NCBI GenBank assembly: GCA_900756545.1
Contig: CAAEKO010000054.1
Coordinates: 1 to 43,503 of the forward strand
Source: Clostridia bacterium
Lineage (GTDB): Bacteria; Bacillota; Clostridia; UBA1381
DNA: 43,503 nt
Direction: 5' to 3'
The position numbers and the translations under genes are program-made. Positions 1 to 7,632 of the stretch are shown piece by piece (positions within the stretch are counted from its first letter, which is position 1; each line of letters opens with the position of its first letter). Below the pieces are notes generated by a model. It ran no database searches. It worked only from the letters and a program-made list of their open reading frames with translations, and was not told the origin of the DNA.

Positions 1-886
1 CCGCCGTGACCCGGCGTCTGTACGGATCAAAACGCCGAACGTGCCGGTATACCATGTTGACGAAGCGAAGAATATGCGGGATAGAATTGACGTAATGATT
101 CTCTGCGGGGGCAGTGCTACAGACCTTCCGAAGCAGACGCCGGAATATGTGCAGTGGTTCAATGTAATCGACAGCTTTGATACCCATGCAAAAATTCCGG
201 AGCATTTTGCGGCCGTAGACAACGCCGCAAAGAAGAACGGAAAGGTGGGAATTATTTCCGTGGGCTGGGACCCGGGGATGTTCTCTCTGAACAGATTGTA
301 TGCCAATGCAATACTCTCCGACGGCAGGGACTACACATTTTGGGGAAAGGGCGTGAGCCAGGGGCATTCCGATGCTATCCGGCGGATTGAAGGCGTAAAA
401 GACGCGAAACAATATACAGTTCCGATAGAAAATGCTCTGCGGGCGGTGCGTGACGGAGAGAATCCGGAGTTGACCACGCGGCAGAAACATACCCGGGAAT
501 GCTATGTGGTTGCTGAAGAGGGAGCGGATAAAACAAAAATTGAGCATGAGATCAAGACTATGCCAAATTATTTTGCTGATTATGATACCACAGTACACTT
601 TATATCTGAAGATGAATTGAAGCGGGAACACAGCGGCATTCCACACGGCGGTTTTGTGATCCGGTGCGGACAAACTGGCTGGGATAATGAGAATAAGCAT
701 ATTATTGAATACAGCTTGAAGCTGGACTCTAACCCGGAATTCACCGCTTCCGTACTGGTTGCATACGCCCGGGCGGCATACCGGATGAATAAGGAAGGAC
801 AGCAGGGTTGTAAAACAGTATTTGACGTAGCTCCGGCGTATCTTTGCCGGCAAACTGGGGAAGAACTACGTAAAAACCTTCTGTAA
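1..886 (+). CDS. ddh: meso-diaminopimelate dehydrogenase, 5' end outside window
   Basis: NADPH-dependent enzyme that makes meso-diaminopimelate directly from tetrahydrodipicolinate by reductive amination, a one-step route to lysine and the peptidoglycan cross-linking residue. The frame is open to the left edge of the window, so the start and most of the N-terminal Rossmann motif are missing. Visible family features are the segments LCGGSATDLPKQTP, SVGWDPGMFSLNR and WGKGVSQGHSDAIRRI, and the C-terminal substrate-binding half ending SVLVAYARAAYRM. The first GTG at 41 is internal and should not be taken as a start. An EamA-type gene follows within about 20 bases. Recognised by family resemblance; fairly sure. 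Confidence 0.93.
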   Translation, partial: RRDPASVRIKTPNVPVYHVDEAKNMRDRIDVMILCGGSATDLPKQTPEYVQWFNVIDSFDTHAKIPEHFAAVDNAAKKNGKVGIISVGWDPGMFSLNRLYANAILSDGRDYTFWGKGVSQGHSDAIRRIEGVKDAKQYTVPIENALRAVRDGENPELTTRQKHTRECYVVAEEGADKTKIEHEIKTMPNYFADYDTTVHFISEDELKREHSGIPHGGFVIRCGQTGWDNENKHIIEYSLKLDSNPEFTASVLVAYARAAYRMNKEGQQGCKTVFDVAPAYLCRQTGEELRKNLL

Positions 887-907
887 GCCATGAAGAAAGG
901 GCGTGCT

Positions 908-1330
908 GTGCACATGTGGATGGTGTATGCGTTTTTGTCGGCAATTTTTGCGGCGGCTACATCTATTTTGGCGAAAATGGGCATGGAGGGTGTAAATTCA
1001 AATCTGGCTACTGCCATTAGGACGGGAGTCGTTTTGGTGATGGCCTGGGGGATTGTATTTTTTACAGGCCGGCAGGCAGAAATTCCAGGAATCACCGGGA
1101 AAAGCTGGTTTTTCCTGATTGTTTCAGGCATTGCTACAGGGCTTTCATGGATTTGCTATTTTAAGGCTCTGCAGATCGGAAATGCCGCGCAGGTGGTGCC
1201 GATTGATAAGTTTAGCGTGGTGATTACGATGATTCTTGCCTTTTTCATCCTGCATGAACATGTGTCTGTAAAGACTGTTATCGGCGGACTTTTCATTACA
1301 ATTGGAACAGTTATTACAGCTCTGGGATAA
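908..1330 (+). CDS. Half-size EamA/DMT-superfamily membrane transporter
   Basis: Membrane protein of about 140 residues with four to five hydrophobic helices (start to about 30, 40-60, 70-90, 95-120, 125-140). This is one EamA repeat; full-size drug/metabolite transporters carry two, so this kind must work as a dimer or with a partner. The segment WICYFKALQIGNAAQVVPIDK is typical of these short EamA proteins. The start is uncertain. GTG at 908 has the sequence AAGAAAGGG six bases upstream; ATG at 914 gives MWMVYAFLS, also typical, with a longer spacing; ATG at 890 lies only three bases after the ddh stop. The substrate cannot be read from the sequence. Probably cotranscribed with ddh. Confidence 0.85.
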   Translation: MHMWMVYAFLSAIFAAATSILAKMGMEGVNSNLATAIRTGVVLVMAWGIVFFTGRQAEIPGITGKSWFFLIVSGIATGLSWICYFKALQIGNAAQVVPIDKFSVVITMILAFFILHEHVSVKTVIGGLFITIGTVITALG

Positions 1331-1344
1331 CAAAGGGGGGTACT

Positions 1345-1947
1345 ATGAAAAAACTTATTTTACAGATTATGATGTTGGCATTCTTGTTAACAGGGTGCAA
1401 CCGGGGAGCAGACATTTCCGGGAATATTGACGATTCCTTTGAAACTGGTGCGCAGCAGGCAACTGTAGCGCCCACGCTTAAACCGGAGGAAAGCAATTTC
1501 CGAAATCTAAAATGGGGCATGACGCTGGAAGAGGTCATTGAAACAGAAGGCGCGGGATATGACAAGGTGAATGATACAACGATCCGATATTCCCGGATTC
1601 GGGAGGAGGATTATCCGGCTGACGCGGAATATGAATTTGCGGACGACAAATTATCCGGCGCAACCTTTTATATCCAGCCGGGTTACACAGATAATAATGA
1701 ATATGTGGAAAGCTACACGGCGCTGATTCAGAAATTCACACAGCGGTATGGCGAGCCTGCGGGATCAGAAAAAGCCTGGGGCCGAGAGAATATGGACGAC
1801 AAGCCGGACCAGTATGCCCAGGCTGTTCTGGACGGAAACCTGATTTGGCGGACAGAGTGGAAAACGGAAGCCACACAGATCAAGCTGGTGCTGTCTCGGC
1901 GAAATAAAGAAATCTGTATTGGCATAAAATATGCACCAGCTGCCTGA
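1345..1947 (+). CDS. Putative lipoprotein of unknown function
   Basis: Predicted 200-residue exported lipoprotein. The N-terminus is a short lipoprotein signal, two lysines then a hydrophobic stretch ending in the lipobox LLTGC, so Cys18 would be lipidated and the protein held on the outer face of the membrane. A low-complexity linker rich in Thr, Ala and Pro follows to about residue 50. The rest is a soluble domain beginning NFRNLKWGMTLEEVIETEG, which resembles small lipoproteins whose domain starts with a WGM(T/S) motif. A strong AAAGGGGGG ribosome site precedes the ATG. It is probably the last gene of the ddh run. I cannot name a function. Confidence 0.8.
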   Translation: MKKLILQIMMLAFLLTGCNRGADISGNIDDSFETGAQQATVAPTLKPEESNFRNLKWGMTLEEVIETEGAGYDKVNDTTIRYSRIREEDYPADAEYEFADDKLSGATFYIQPGYTDNNEYVESYTALIQKFTQRYGEPAGSEKAWGRENMDDKPDQYAQAVLDGNLIWRTEWKTEATQIKLVLSRRNKEICIGIKYAPAA

Positions 1948-1978
1948 TGCGAAATTTTTGAACTTTCAACATTAAGTA

Positions 1979-2007
1979 TTGCAAATATGAAAAAGTGATG
2001 GTATAAT
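1979..2007 (+). promoter_or_regulatory. Promoter TTGCAA-N17-TATAAT with extended -10
   Basis: TTGCAA at 1979-1984 and TATAAT at 2002-2007 are 17 bases apart, and TGG just before the -10 box gives a TGn extension. It points toward pyrH, but a hairpin terminator at 2110-2152 lies between it and the gene. A second TGaTATAAT is at 2102-2107 without a good -35 box. Confidence 0.6.
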
Positions 2008-2109
2008 AAAAACAATATAGGAAAAGAAAACCTGTCGGTTTTCTGCCCATGTTTTTATTGTATCGGTGTGAAGTAAGGCGGTAGACGCCGTGCACTGATG
2101 ATATAATAA

Positions 2110-2152
2110 AAAAAGGGAACGCATGAATAATTTAAAAATGTGTTCCTTTTTC
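2110..2152 (+). terminator. Hairpin terminator in the leader before pyrH
   Basis: AAAAAGGGAACGCAT (from 2110) pairs with ATGTGTTCCTTTTT (2138-2151), with one bulged G and one G-T pair, and ends in a T-run. It may close the ddh-lipoprotein unit, or act as an attenuator for the promoter at 1979-2007. Two smaller hairpins precede it, GAAAACC/GGTTTTC at 2026-2043 and GGCG/CGCC at 2077-2089. Confidence 0.55.
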
Positions 2153-2189
2153 TTAAGCACAGAAAAAAGCAGATGAGTTGGAGGACGCT

Positions 2190-2909
2190 ATGGGAGCAAA
2201 ATATAATAAGGTATTGCTGAAAGTCAGCGGCGAGGCGCTGGCTGGAAAGGGCAAGTTCGGCCTTGATGAGATAACGCTGGCTGAAATTTCACAGAACATC
2301 AAAGAAGTAGTTGACATGGGTGTAGAAGTATCTATTGTTGTGGGCGGCGGAAATTTCTGGCGCGGCAGGAGCGGACAGAATATGGACAGGACGCGGGCCG
2401 ACCATATGGGCATGCTGGCGACAACTATCAATGCGTTAGCGCTTTGTTCCGCCTTGGAAAACTGCGGTGTGGAGACACGGGTACAGACCGCGATTGAAAT
2501 GCGGGCTATCGCAGAGCCGTATATCCGCGGTAAGGCTATACGCCATCTGCAAAAGGGCAGGGTGGTGATTTTTGGATGCGGTACAGGGAATCCGTTTATG
2601 TCTACGGATACTACAGCGGCGCTCCGGGCTGTCGAAATGGAAGCGGATATCATCCTGCTGGCAAAAAAAGTAGACGCGGTTTATGATTCGGATCCAAATG
2701 TCAATCCAAATGCGAAAAAGTTTGACGCATTGTCCTTTACGGATATATTGGGCAAGGAGTTGGGCGTTATGGACTCGACTGCAGCGTCTATGTGCAGGGA
2801 TAATGACGTACCGATTTTGGTGTTTGGACTGGATGATCCGAAAAATATTGTGCGTGCTGTAAATGGGGAAAAAATCGGAACACTTGTTTCCAGAAACGGC
2901 GAACGTTAA
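2190..2909 (+). CDS. pyrH: UMP kinase
   Basis: Cytoplasmic UMP kinase of the amino-acid-kinase fold, phosphorylating UMP to UDP in pyrimidine nucleotide synthesis. Family motifs are the N-terminal LKVSGEAL nucleotide loop, VVGGGNFWRG, the UMP-binding segment DHMGMLATTINALAL, and GTGNPFMSTDTTAALRA. The C-terminal half has AKKVDAVYDSDP. I chose ATG at 2190 because GGAGG lies five bases upstream and MGAKYNKVLLK matches the usual N-terminus; a TTG at 2178 would overlap the ribosome site. The length of 239 residues is normal. First gene of the pyrH-frr-uppS-cdsA-dxr-rseP-ispG run. The usual upstream partners rpsB and tsf are far away in this genome. Confidence 0.96.
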   Translation: MGAKYNKVLLKVSGEALAGKGKFGLDEITLAEISQNIKEVVDMGVEVSIVVGGGNFWRGRSGQNMDRTRADHMGMLATTINALALCSALENCGVETRVQTAIEMRAIAEPYIRGKAIRHLQKGRVVIFGCGTGNPFMSTDTTAALRAVEMEADIILLAKKVDAVYDSDPNVNPNAKKFDALSFTDILGKELGVMDSTAASMCRDNDVPILVFGLDDPKNIVRAVNGEKIGTLVSRNGER

Positions 2910-2942
2910 GTTTAGATTTTACTTAGAAAGGAAAGATTAAAT

Positions 2943-3494
2943 ATGGGTAAATATCCTGAAATTGAAGAGAAAATGAATAAGCGTGTGGAGGCGTTTGCCT
3001 CAGAGCTGAAAACGATTCGCGCGGGCCGCGCTTCAGCGGCAGTATTGGATAAGGTAGCTATTGACTACTACGGCGCCATGACGCCGATTGCCCAGGTAGG
3101 CAGCATTTCCTCACCAGAACCGAGGATGTTAGTTATACAGCCCTGGGACATTTCTGTACTCAAAGAGATCGAAAAGGCTATTTTAAAATCTGATATTGGC
3201 ATCGCTCCCCAGAATGATGGAAAAGTGATCCGCCTGAATTTTCCGCCGCTGACCGAGGAACGCCGGAAAGAGTTAGTAAAAACGGTAAAGAAGTATTCCG
3301 AGGAGGCCAAGGTTCAGGTTCGGGGTGTACGTCGCGACGCTATGGAAGATTACAAAAAGAAGAAAAAGAACGCCGAGATCACAGAGGATGATTTAAAAGA
3401 AACTGAAAAGGACATTCAAAATCTGACAGACAAATTTATAAAAGAGGTTGAGGACATTACCGCAGCCAAGGAAAAGGAAATCATGGAAGTTTAA
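2943..3494 (+). CDS. frr: Ribosome recycling factor
   Basis: Releases mRNA and deacylated tRNA from the ribosome after termination, acting with EF-G. The 183-residue length is standard, and the conserved segment FASELKTIRAGRAS near residue 20 and PPLTEERRKELVK near residue 100 identify the three-helix-bundle domain. The Lys-rich segment around residues 133-140 (DYKKKKKNAE) is normal for the family. An AGAAAGGAAAG ribosome site precedes the ATG. It lies 33 bases after pyrH and is followed by a strong hairpin terminator before uppS, so read-through probably sets the level of the downstream genes. Confidence 0.97.
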   Translation: MGKYPEIEEKMNKRVEAFASELKTIRAGRASAAVLDKVAIDYYGAMTPIAQVGSISSPEPRMLVIQPWDISVLKEIEKAILKSDIGIAPQNDGKVIRLNFPPLTEERRKELVKTVKKYSEEAKVQVRGVRRDAMEDYKKKKKNAEITEDDLKETEKDIQNLTDKFIKEVEDITAAKEKEIMEV

Positions 3495-3502
3495 GTTGCC
3501 AT

Positions 3503-3545
3503 GCACAAAAGAAACGGACGGGTGTTTTGTGCCCGTCCGCTTTTT
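3503..3545 (+). terminator. Terminator between frr and uppS, pseudoknot possible
   Basis: CGGACGGG (3515-3522) pairs with CCCGTCCG (3532-3539), followed by CTTTTT. In addition GCACAAAA (3503-3510) is exactly complementary to TTTTGTGC (3525-3532), which is mostly the loop of that hairpin. The two helices interleave in the order of an H-type pseudoknot and compete for base 3532. Confidence 0.8.
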
Positions 3546-3570
3546 AAAATATTTGGGTTGAGGGATGTCT

Positions 3571-4308
3571 ATGTTTTTTAAAAAGAAAAAGGCAGCAGAA
3601 ATTGATTATAATCGCTTGCCTGTCCATATCGGCGTGATTATGGACGGAAATGGACGCTGGGCAAAGAAACGCGGCCTTCCGAGAAGCGCAGGACATTCGG
3701 CCGGTGCGGACACGCTGAAGAAAATCGTTACAGAATGCAATAAAATAGGCATAAAATACATCACGGTATATGCGTTTTCCACGGAAAACTGGAAACGGCC
3801 GAAGGAAGAAGTGGACTTTTTAATGGATTTGCTGCTGGGCTATCTGCGGGACGCTGAAAATTCTTTGGCAGGGGAAAATGTTGTAATCCGTGCCATTGGA
3901 TCCCGGAAAGAGCTTACCCAGGAGATTCAGGAGCAGATCATAAAAACCGAGGAGTTTACCAAAAACAATACTGGAATTATCATGAATATTGCATTGAATT
4001 ATGGCGCCCGGGAGGAATTAACGACTGCCGCTAGGCAAATTGCGTCAGCGGTAAAATCGGGAGAGATCAGTCCGGAGGAGATCACGATGGAAACCGTTTC
4101 CGGGCATTTATATACAAAGGGTCAGCCTGATCCCGATTTGATTATCCGTACCAGCGGAGAGGAAAGGATCAGTAATTTCCTGCTTTGGCAGATGGCCTAT
4201 GCAGAGCTTTGGTTTACAAAGAAGCTTTGGCCGGATTTCAATAAAAATGACCTGTACCAGGCGATTCTGGATTTTCAGAGCCGTGGCAGGCGGTTTGGAG
4301 GAGTGTGA
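3571..4308 (+). CDS. uppS: Isoprenyl transferase (undecaprenyl diphosphate synthase)
   Basis: Cis-prenyltransferase that adds isopentenyl diphosphate units to farnesyl diphosphate to give the C55 lipid carrier for cell-wall synthesis. The signature HIGVIMDGNGRWAKKRGLPR is near the N-terminus, with the catalytic Asp in MDGNGRW. FSTENWKRPKEEV and the C-terminal DLIIRTSGEERISNFLLWQ complete the family pattern. I prefer ATG at 3571, with GAGGG six bases upstream; ATG at 3565 would directly abut the ribosome site. The protein acts at the membrane face and feeds directly on the isoprenoid genes dxr and ispG downstream. Confidence 0.96.
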   Translation: MFFKKKKAAEIDYNRLPVHIGVIMDGNGRWAKKRGLPRSAGHSAGADTLKKIVTECNKIGIKYITVYAFSTENWKRPKEEVDFLMDLLLGYLRDAENSLAGENVVIRAIGSRKELTQEIQEQIIKTEEFTKNNTGIIMNIALNYGAREELTTAARQIASAVKSGEISPEEITMETVSGHLYTKGQPDPDLIIRTSGEERISNFLLWQMAYAELWFTKKLWPDFNKNDLYQAILDFQSRGRRFGGV

Positions 4309-4312
4309 TCAT

Positions 4313-5107
4313 ATGGCAAAACGGATTTTAACGTCGGCTGTTGGCCTGCTCATTTTTTTCGGCGTGCTGTTTGCCGGTAATATCGTTTTTTCAGCGGCAG
4401 TTTTTATCGTCACACTAGTGATGCTGATAGAATTCCATAAGTCTATGGAAGCGCATAGGGCGGTGTTTGCGGTCAGCCTGCTGTCCGGCGCAGTTGTTGC
4501 GTATGGCTTGCTGTCCCAGACTATGCGGCTGGGATTTATCGCAATGATCATGCTGTATCTTATTTCCGTCGTGTTTTTGTTTGGGAAGGTGAGCTTTAAG
4601 GATATTTATGCCTCTGGCTTTACGACCCTGTTCATTACCGTATTCATGACAATGATTTCTTTGATTCGCCGTGAGGCAGGTGTTGCAGGCGCGCTTCTTG
4701 TTTTTATCTGTGCTTGGATCACAGATTCCGGTGCGTATTTTTCGGGATATTTTCTTGGCAAACACAAGCTTGTGCCACATCTCAGCCCGAAAAAGACTGT
4801 GGAAGGTGCAATTGGCGGTGTGGCAGCCTGTATTGCAGGATGCCTGGTTTATCTGGCAGTACTGCAATCCTGTTTTGGGTTTGCAGTCACTTTAAAATCT
4901 TATATATGGATCGGCGTGCTGGGAGCTGTAGCATCCGTATTTGCTCAAGTCGGTGATCTGACTGCTTCTGCAGTGAAACGGGATTGCGATGTGAAGGACT
5001 TTGGGTACATATTGCCGGGGCACGGTGGAGTCATGGACCGGTTTGACAGCGTGGTTTTTATTGCGCCGCTGATTTATTATATTCTTTTCTACACGAATAT
5101 TTTTTAA
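4313..5107 (+). CDS. cdsA: Phosphatidate cytidylyltransferase
   Basis: Integral membrane enzyme making CDP-diacylglycerol from CTP and phosphatidic acid, the precursor of anionic phospholipids. It has 264 residues and many hydrophobic helices. The C-terminal family signature is clear: SAVKRDCDVKDFGYILPGHG followed by GVMDRFDS, with the acidic residues that bind metal. The chosen ATG at 4313 has GGAGGAG nine bases upstream, lies four bases after the uppS stop, and gives MAKRILTSAVGLLIFF as first helix. The open frame continues upstream inside uppS, but that part is a shadow. It belongs to the same transcription unit as uppS and dxr. Confidence 0.95.
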   Translation: MAKRILTSAVGLLIFFGVLFAGNIVFSAAVFIVTLVMLIEFHKSMEAHRAVFAVSLLSGAVVAYGLLSQTMRLGFIAMIMLYLISVVFLFGKVSFKDIYASGFTTLFITVFMTMISLIRREAGVAGALLVFICAWITDSGAYFSGYFLGKHKLVPHLSPKKTVEGAIGGVAACIAGCLVYLAVLQSCFGFAVTLKSYIWIGVLGAVASVFAQVGDLTASAVKRDCDVKDFGYILPGHGGVMDRFDSVVFIAPLIYYILFYTNIF

Positions 5108-5122
5108 GGTTTGGTTATAAAA

Positions 5123-6274
5123 ATGGAATTTGAACATAAGATAACAATAATTGGCTCTACTGGCTCTATCGGCACACAAACACTGGAGATTGTCAGGGAA
5201 AATCCCGGTATCCGTGTAATGGGGCTGTCGGCTTACGGCAATACAGAATTGCTGGAAAAGCAGGCAAGGGAATTCATGCCGGAAATCGTGTGCTGTGTAG
5301 ATGAAGAGAAAGCCAAACTTTTAAAGACAGCTTTGGCGGATACCGCCATAAAAGTCATTGCCGGGCAGAGCGGCGTCGCGGAAGTGGCCTGTGTGAAGAG
5401 CGCTGAAACTGTGGTTACGGCTGTAGTTGGTATTGCCGGTCTTTTGCCGACGATTGCCGCCATCAAAGCCGGGAAAAACATTGCTTTGGCCAATAAAGAA
5501 ACTTTGGTGACAGCGGGACATATCGTGACTCGTTTATGCCGGGAGTACGGTGTTAAACTGCTGCCGGTGGACAGTGAGCATTCCGCGATCTTCCAGGCTT
5601 TGCAGGGAAACGAGCGAAATAAAATCAAAAAAATCCTGCTGACAGCGTCCGGAGGGCCGTTTTTTGGAAGGAAAAAAGCGGATTTGCGCCATATCACACC
5701 GGCGCAAGCCTTGAAGCATCCCAACTGGAGCATGGGCGCCAAAGTAACGATTGATTCTGCTACAATGGCGAATAAGGGCTTGGAGGTCATGGAAGCGAAG
5801 TGGCTGTTTGATGTGGATATTGACCAGATCGAGGTACTTGTCCACCGGCAGAGCGTGGTGCATTCCATGGTGGAATACGAGGATAATGCGGTGATTGCAC
5901 AGTTAGGTGCACCAGATATGCGGCTGCCGATCCAGTATGCGGTTACCTATCCTAAACGGCTGCCAATACAAAAAAATGCACTGGATTTTGCGAAATATCC
6001 TGCGCTGACCTTTGAAAAGCCGGACATGGAAACCTTTCCGGCGCTGGCGCTGGCATATGCGGCCGGACGTATCGGCGGACTGATGCCCTGTATTTTCAAC
6101 AGCAGCGATGAAGCGGCTGTTGAGCTGTTTTTACAGGAGAAGATTCCATATCTGCAAATTGCGGAGATTATTGAAAAGACTATGGAAAAAATGCAGAATG
6201 TTGAAGACCCTACTGTAGAGCAGATTCTGGAAACAGACCGGGCAGTCAGGGAGCTTGTGCATAAAAGCTATTAG
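5123..6274 (+). CDS. dxr: 1-deoxy-D-xylulose 5-phosphate reductoisomerase
   Basis: Converts DXP to 2-C-methylerythritol 4-phosphate with NADPH, the committed step of the MEP isoprenoid route. The N-terminal GSTGSIGTQTLEI is the NADPH loop. VDSEHSAIFQ carries metal-binding acidic residues, and LTASGGPF, HPNWSMGAKVTIDSATMANK and VHRQSVVHSMVEY line the active site. The length of 383 residues is normal. I take ATG at 5123 (MEFEHKITIIG). The ribosome site is weak there; a TTG at 5111 is in frame but adds nothing conserved. A hairpin terminator follows the stop. With ispG, it places two MEP-route enzymes in the window. Confidence 0.96.
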   Translation: MEFEHKITIIGSTGSIGTQTLEIVRENPGIRVMGLSAYGNTELLEKQAREFMPEIVCCVDEEKAKLLKTALADTAIKVIAGQSGVAEVACVKSAETVVTAVVGIAGLLPTIAAIKAGKNIALANKETLVTAGHIVTRLCREYGVKLLPVDSEHSAIFQALQGNERNKIKKILLTASGGPFFGRKKADLRHITPAQALKHPNWSMGAKVTIDSATMANKGLEVMEAKWLFDVDIDQIEVLVHRQSVVHSMVEYEDNAVIAQLGAPDMRLPIQYAVTYPKRLPIQKNALDFAKYPALTFEKPDMETFPALALAYAAGRIGGLMPCIFNSSDEAAVELFLQEKIPYLQIAEIIEKTMEKMQNVEDPTVEQILETDRAVRELVHKSY

Positions 6275-6279
6275 GCTTG

Positions 6280-6302
6280 GGCGGGTGGATTGCCCGCCTT
6301 TT
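6280..6302 (+). terminator. Rho-independent terminator after dxr
   Basis: GGCGGG (6280-6285) and CCCGCC (6293-6298) form a six-base GC stem with a seven-base loop, followed by TTTT. It separates dxr from rseP, which has its own promoter just downstream. Confidence 0.75.
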
Positions 6303-6321
6303 ATAACAAGATTTTAAAGAA

Positions 6322-6350
6322 TTGACACCGGCTTAGCCGTCGGTTATAAA
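6322..6350 (+). promoter_or_regulatory. Promoter for rseP-ispG-aroQ unit
   Basis: A perfect TTGACA at 6322-6327 is 17 bases from TATAAA at 6345-6350. The spacer contains the small inverted repeat CGGC-tta-GCCG. A transcribed leader of about 105 bases follows before the rseP start. Confidence 0.75.
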
Positions 6351-6462
6351 TAAGCGTTTCAGCGAGACACAGGATTATGTTCACCGTCTTAAAACCAACA
6401 AGGTTCCTGCCGTTTATAAAAGTGCCGGTATGTCTTGCCTCGCTATATTAGGAGTTGATTAG
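6337..6462 (+). pseudogene. Possible remnant of a small helix-turn-helix protein
   Basis: A 41-codon open stretch between two stops in the rseP leader, with no normal start codon near its beginning. It reads RFSETQDYVHRLKTNKVP and then AVYKSAGMSCLAILGVD. This resembles, by eye only, the N-terminus of small XRE-type regulators that read FSE..L...I....V..VYKxAGxS. The same bases hold the promoter -10 box and a potential stem AGCGAG/CTCGCT (6361 and 6439), so it may instead be only a structured leader. Low confidence. Confidence 0.25.
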
Positions 6463-6463
6463 A

Positions 6464-7630
6464 TTGGTAACAGCAATTGTAACGATTGTGATTTTTCTGG
6501 TGCTTATTTCCTTCCATGAATTCGGTCATTTTATTATGTCGAAGGCTGTAGGCGTTAAGGTGCTGGAATTTGCGGTAGGCATGGGTCCTGCGATTTTTAA
6601 AAAACAGGGAAAGGAAACCTTATATTCTATCCGGATACTTCCGATCGGCGGTTACTGTAAATTGGAAGGAGAAGACGAGAAAACAGATGATGAACGGGCG
6701 TTTTGTAATCAGAAGCTGTGGAAACGTTTTTTGGTGGTTGTAGCTGGCGCGGTAATTAATCTAATTCTTGGATTTCTGATTTTTATAATCATGATTGCCG
6801 GACAGGATAGTATCGTCACACGTGAAATTGCTGAAATTGATACGCGAAGCAGTCTGTATGATACCGTGGCGCAGACAGGGGATATAATTGTAGCTGTCAA
6901 CGGGAAAAAGGTGCATCTATATAATGATATTCAGCTATATTCACAGGGCTTTAAGGCCGATGATGAGATTACCCTGACTCTAAAAAAAGGGAAAGAAAAG
7001 AAAACAGTAGTGGTAAAGCCCAGTTTGTTGGAGGAAAGATATCAATACCAGGAGGATGGAGTCCGGATTTTCAGTACCATGAATGGAGAGACTTGGGAAA
7101 GCTTCAAGTTATATCAGGACAATGAAAAGGAAATTGTTGCTGACAGGATCGGAAAGGAATACAGCGCATCGGCTTTGAAAATTGGCTATACACCAGTGAA
7201 GGAAGCTGTTACCCTGTGGAACATGATCCCAGAGGCTTATCACAATACTGGCTTTGTGGTACGGCTTGTATATAACGCGTTATGGGATTTGATACGCGGC
7301 CAGGGAAATGTAGATGATTTATCCGGGCCGGTGGGGATTGTCAGTGTTGTGAATACGGCTGTAAAAGCGGAGACACACAATCCGTATCTGAATTTTTTAC
7401 AAATACTAAATATTATGGCGTTGCTGACCATCAATCTGGGAATATTTAATCTTCTGCCGCTGCCTGCGTTAGACGGCGGAAGGCTGTTCTTCATGCTGAT
7501 CGAGCTGATCCGACGTAAGCCTGTGCCGGCGGAAAAGGAAGGTATGGTGCATGCTATCGGTCTTCTATTACTGCTAGCATTTGCAGTTGTGATTTCCTTT
7601 AACGATATTATGAAACTATTGGGGCGGTAA
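6464..7630 (+). CDS. rseP: RIP zinc metalloprotease (site-2 protease)
   Basis: Membrane-embedded zinc protease that cuts transmembrane segments of regulatory proteins such as anti-sigma factors. HEFGH in the first helix supplies two zinc ligands and the catalytic Glu, and NLLPLPALDGGRLFF near the C-terminus supplies the third ligand Asp. A PDZ-like region lies around residues 110-190 (VAQTGDIIVAVNGKKV), between the N-terminal and C-terminal membrane parts. I prefer the TTG at 6464, since AGGAG ends nine bases before it; the in-frame TTG at 6455 would abut that site. It is 388 residues long and two bases from ispG. Confidence 0.94.
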   Translation: MVTAIVTIVIFLVLISFHEFGHFIMSKAVGVKVLEFAVGMGPAIFKKQGKETLYSIRILPIGGYCKLEGEDEKTDDERAFCNQKLWKRFLVVVAGAVINLILGFLIFIIMIAGQDSIVTREIAEIDTRSSLYDTVAQTGDIIVAVNGKKVHLYNDIQLYSQGFKADDEITLTLKKGKEKKTVVVKPSLLEERYQYQEDGVRIFSTMNGETWESFKLYQDNEKEIVADRIGKEYSASALKIGYTPVKEAVTLWNMIPEAYHNTGFVVRLVYNALWDLIRGQGNVDDLSGPVGIVSVVNTAVKAETHNPYLNFLQILNIMALLTINLGIFNLLPLPALDGGRLFFMLIELIRRKPVPAEKEGMVHAIGLLLLLAFAVVISFNDIMKLLGR

Positions 7631-7632
7631 AT

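Noticed and set aside
580..1131. 183-residue minus-strand frame
   Set aside because: It is antisense to ddh and the EamA gene, has no recognisable motif, and both sense genes are clear.
2102..2107. Second TATAAT as pyrH promoter
   Set aside because: It has a TGa extension but no -35 box, and its start would fall inside the hairpin at 2110-2152.
5233..5868. 211-residue minus-strand frame
   Set aside because: It lies wholly antisense to dxr and is rich in Ser and Phe as expected from a shadow frame.
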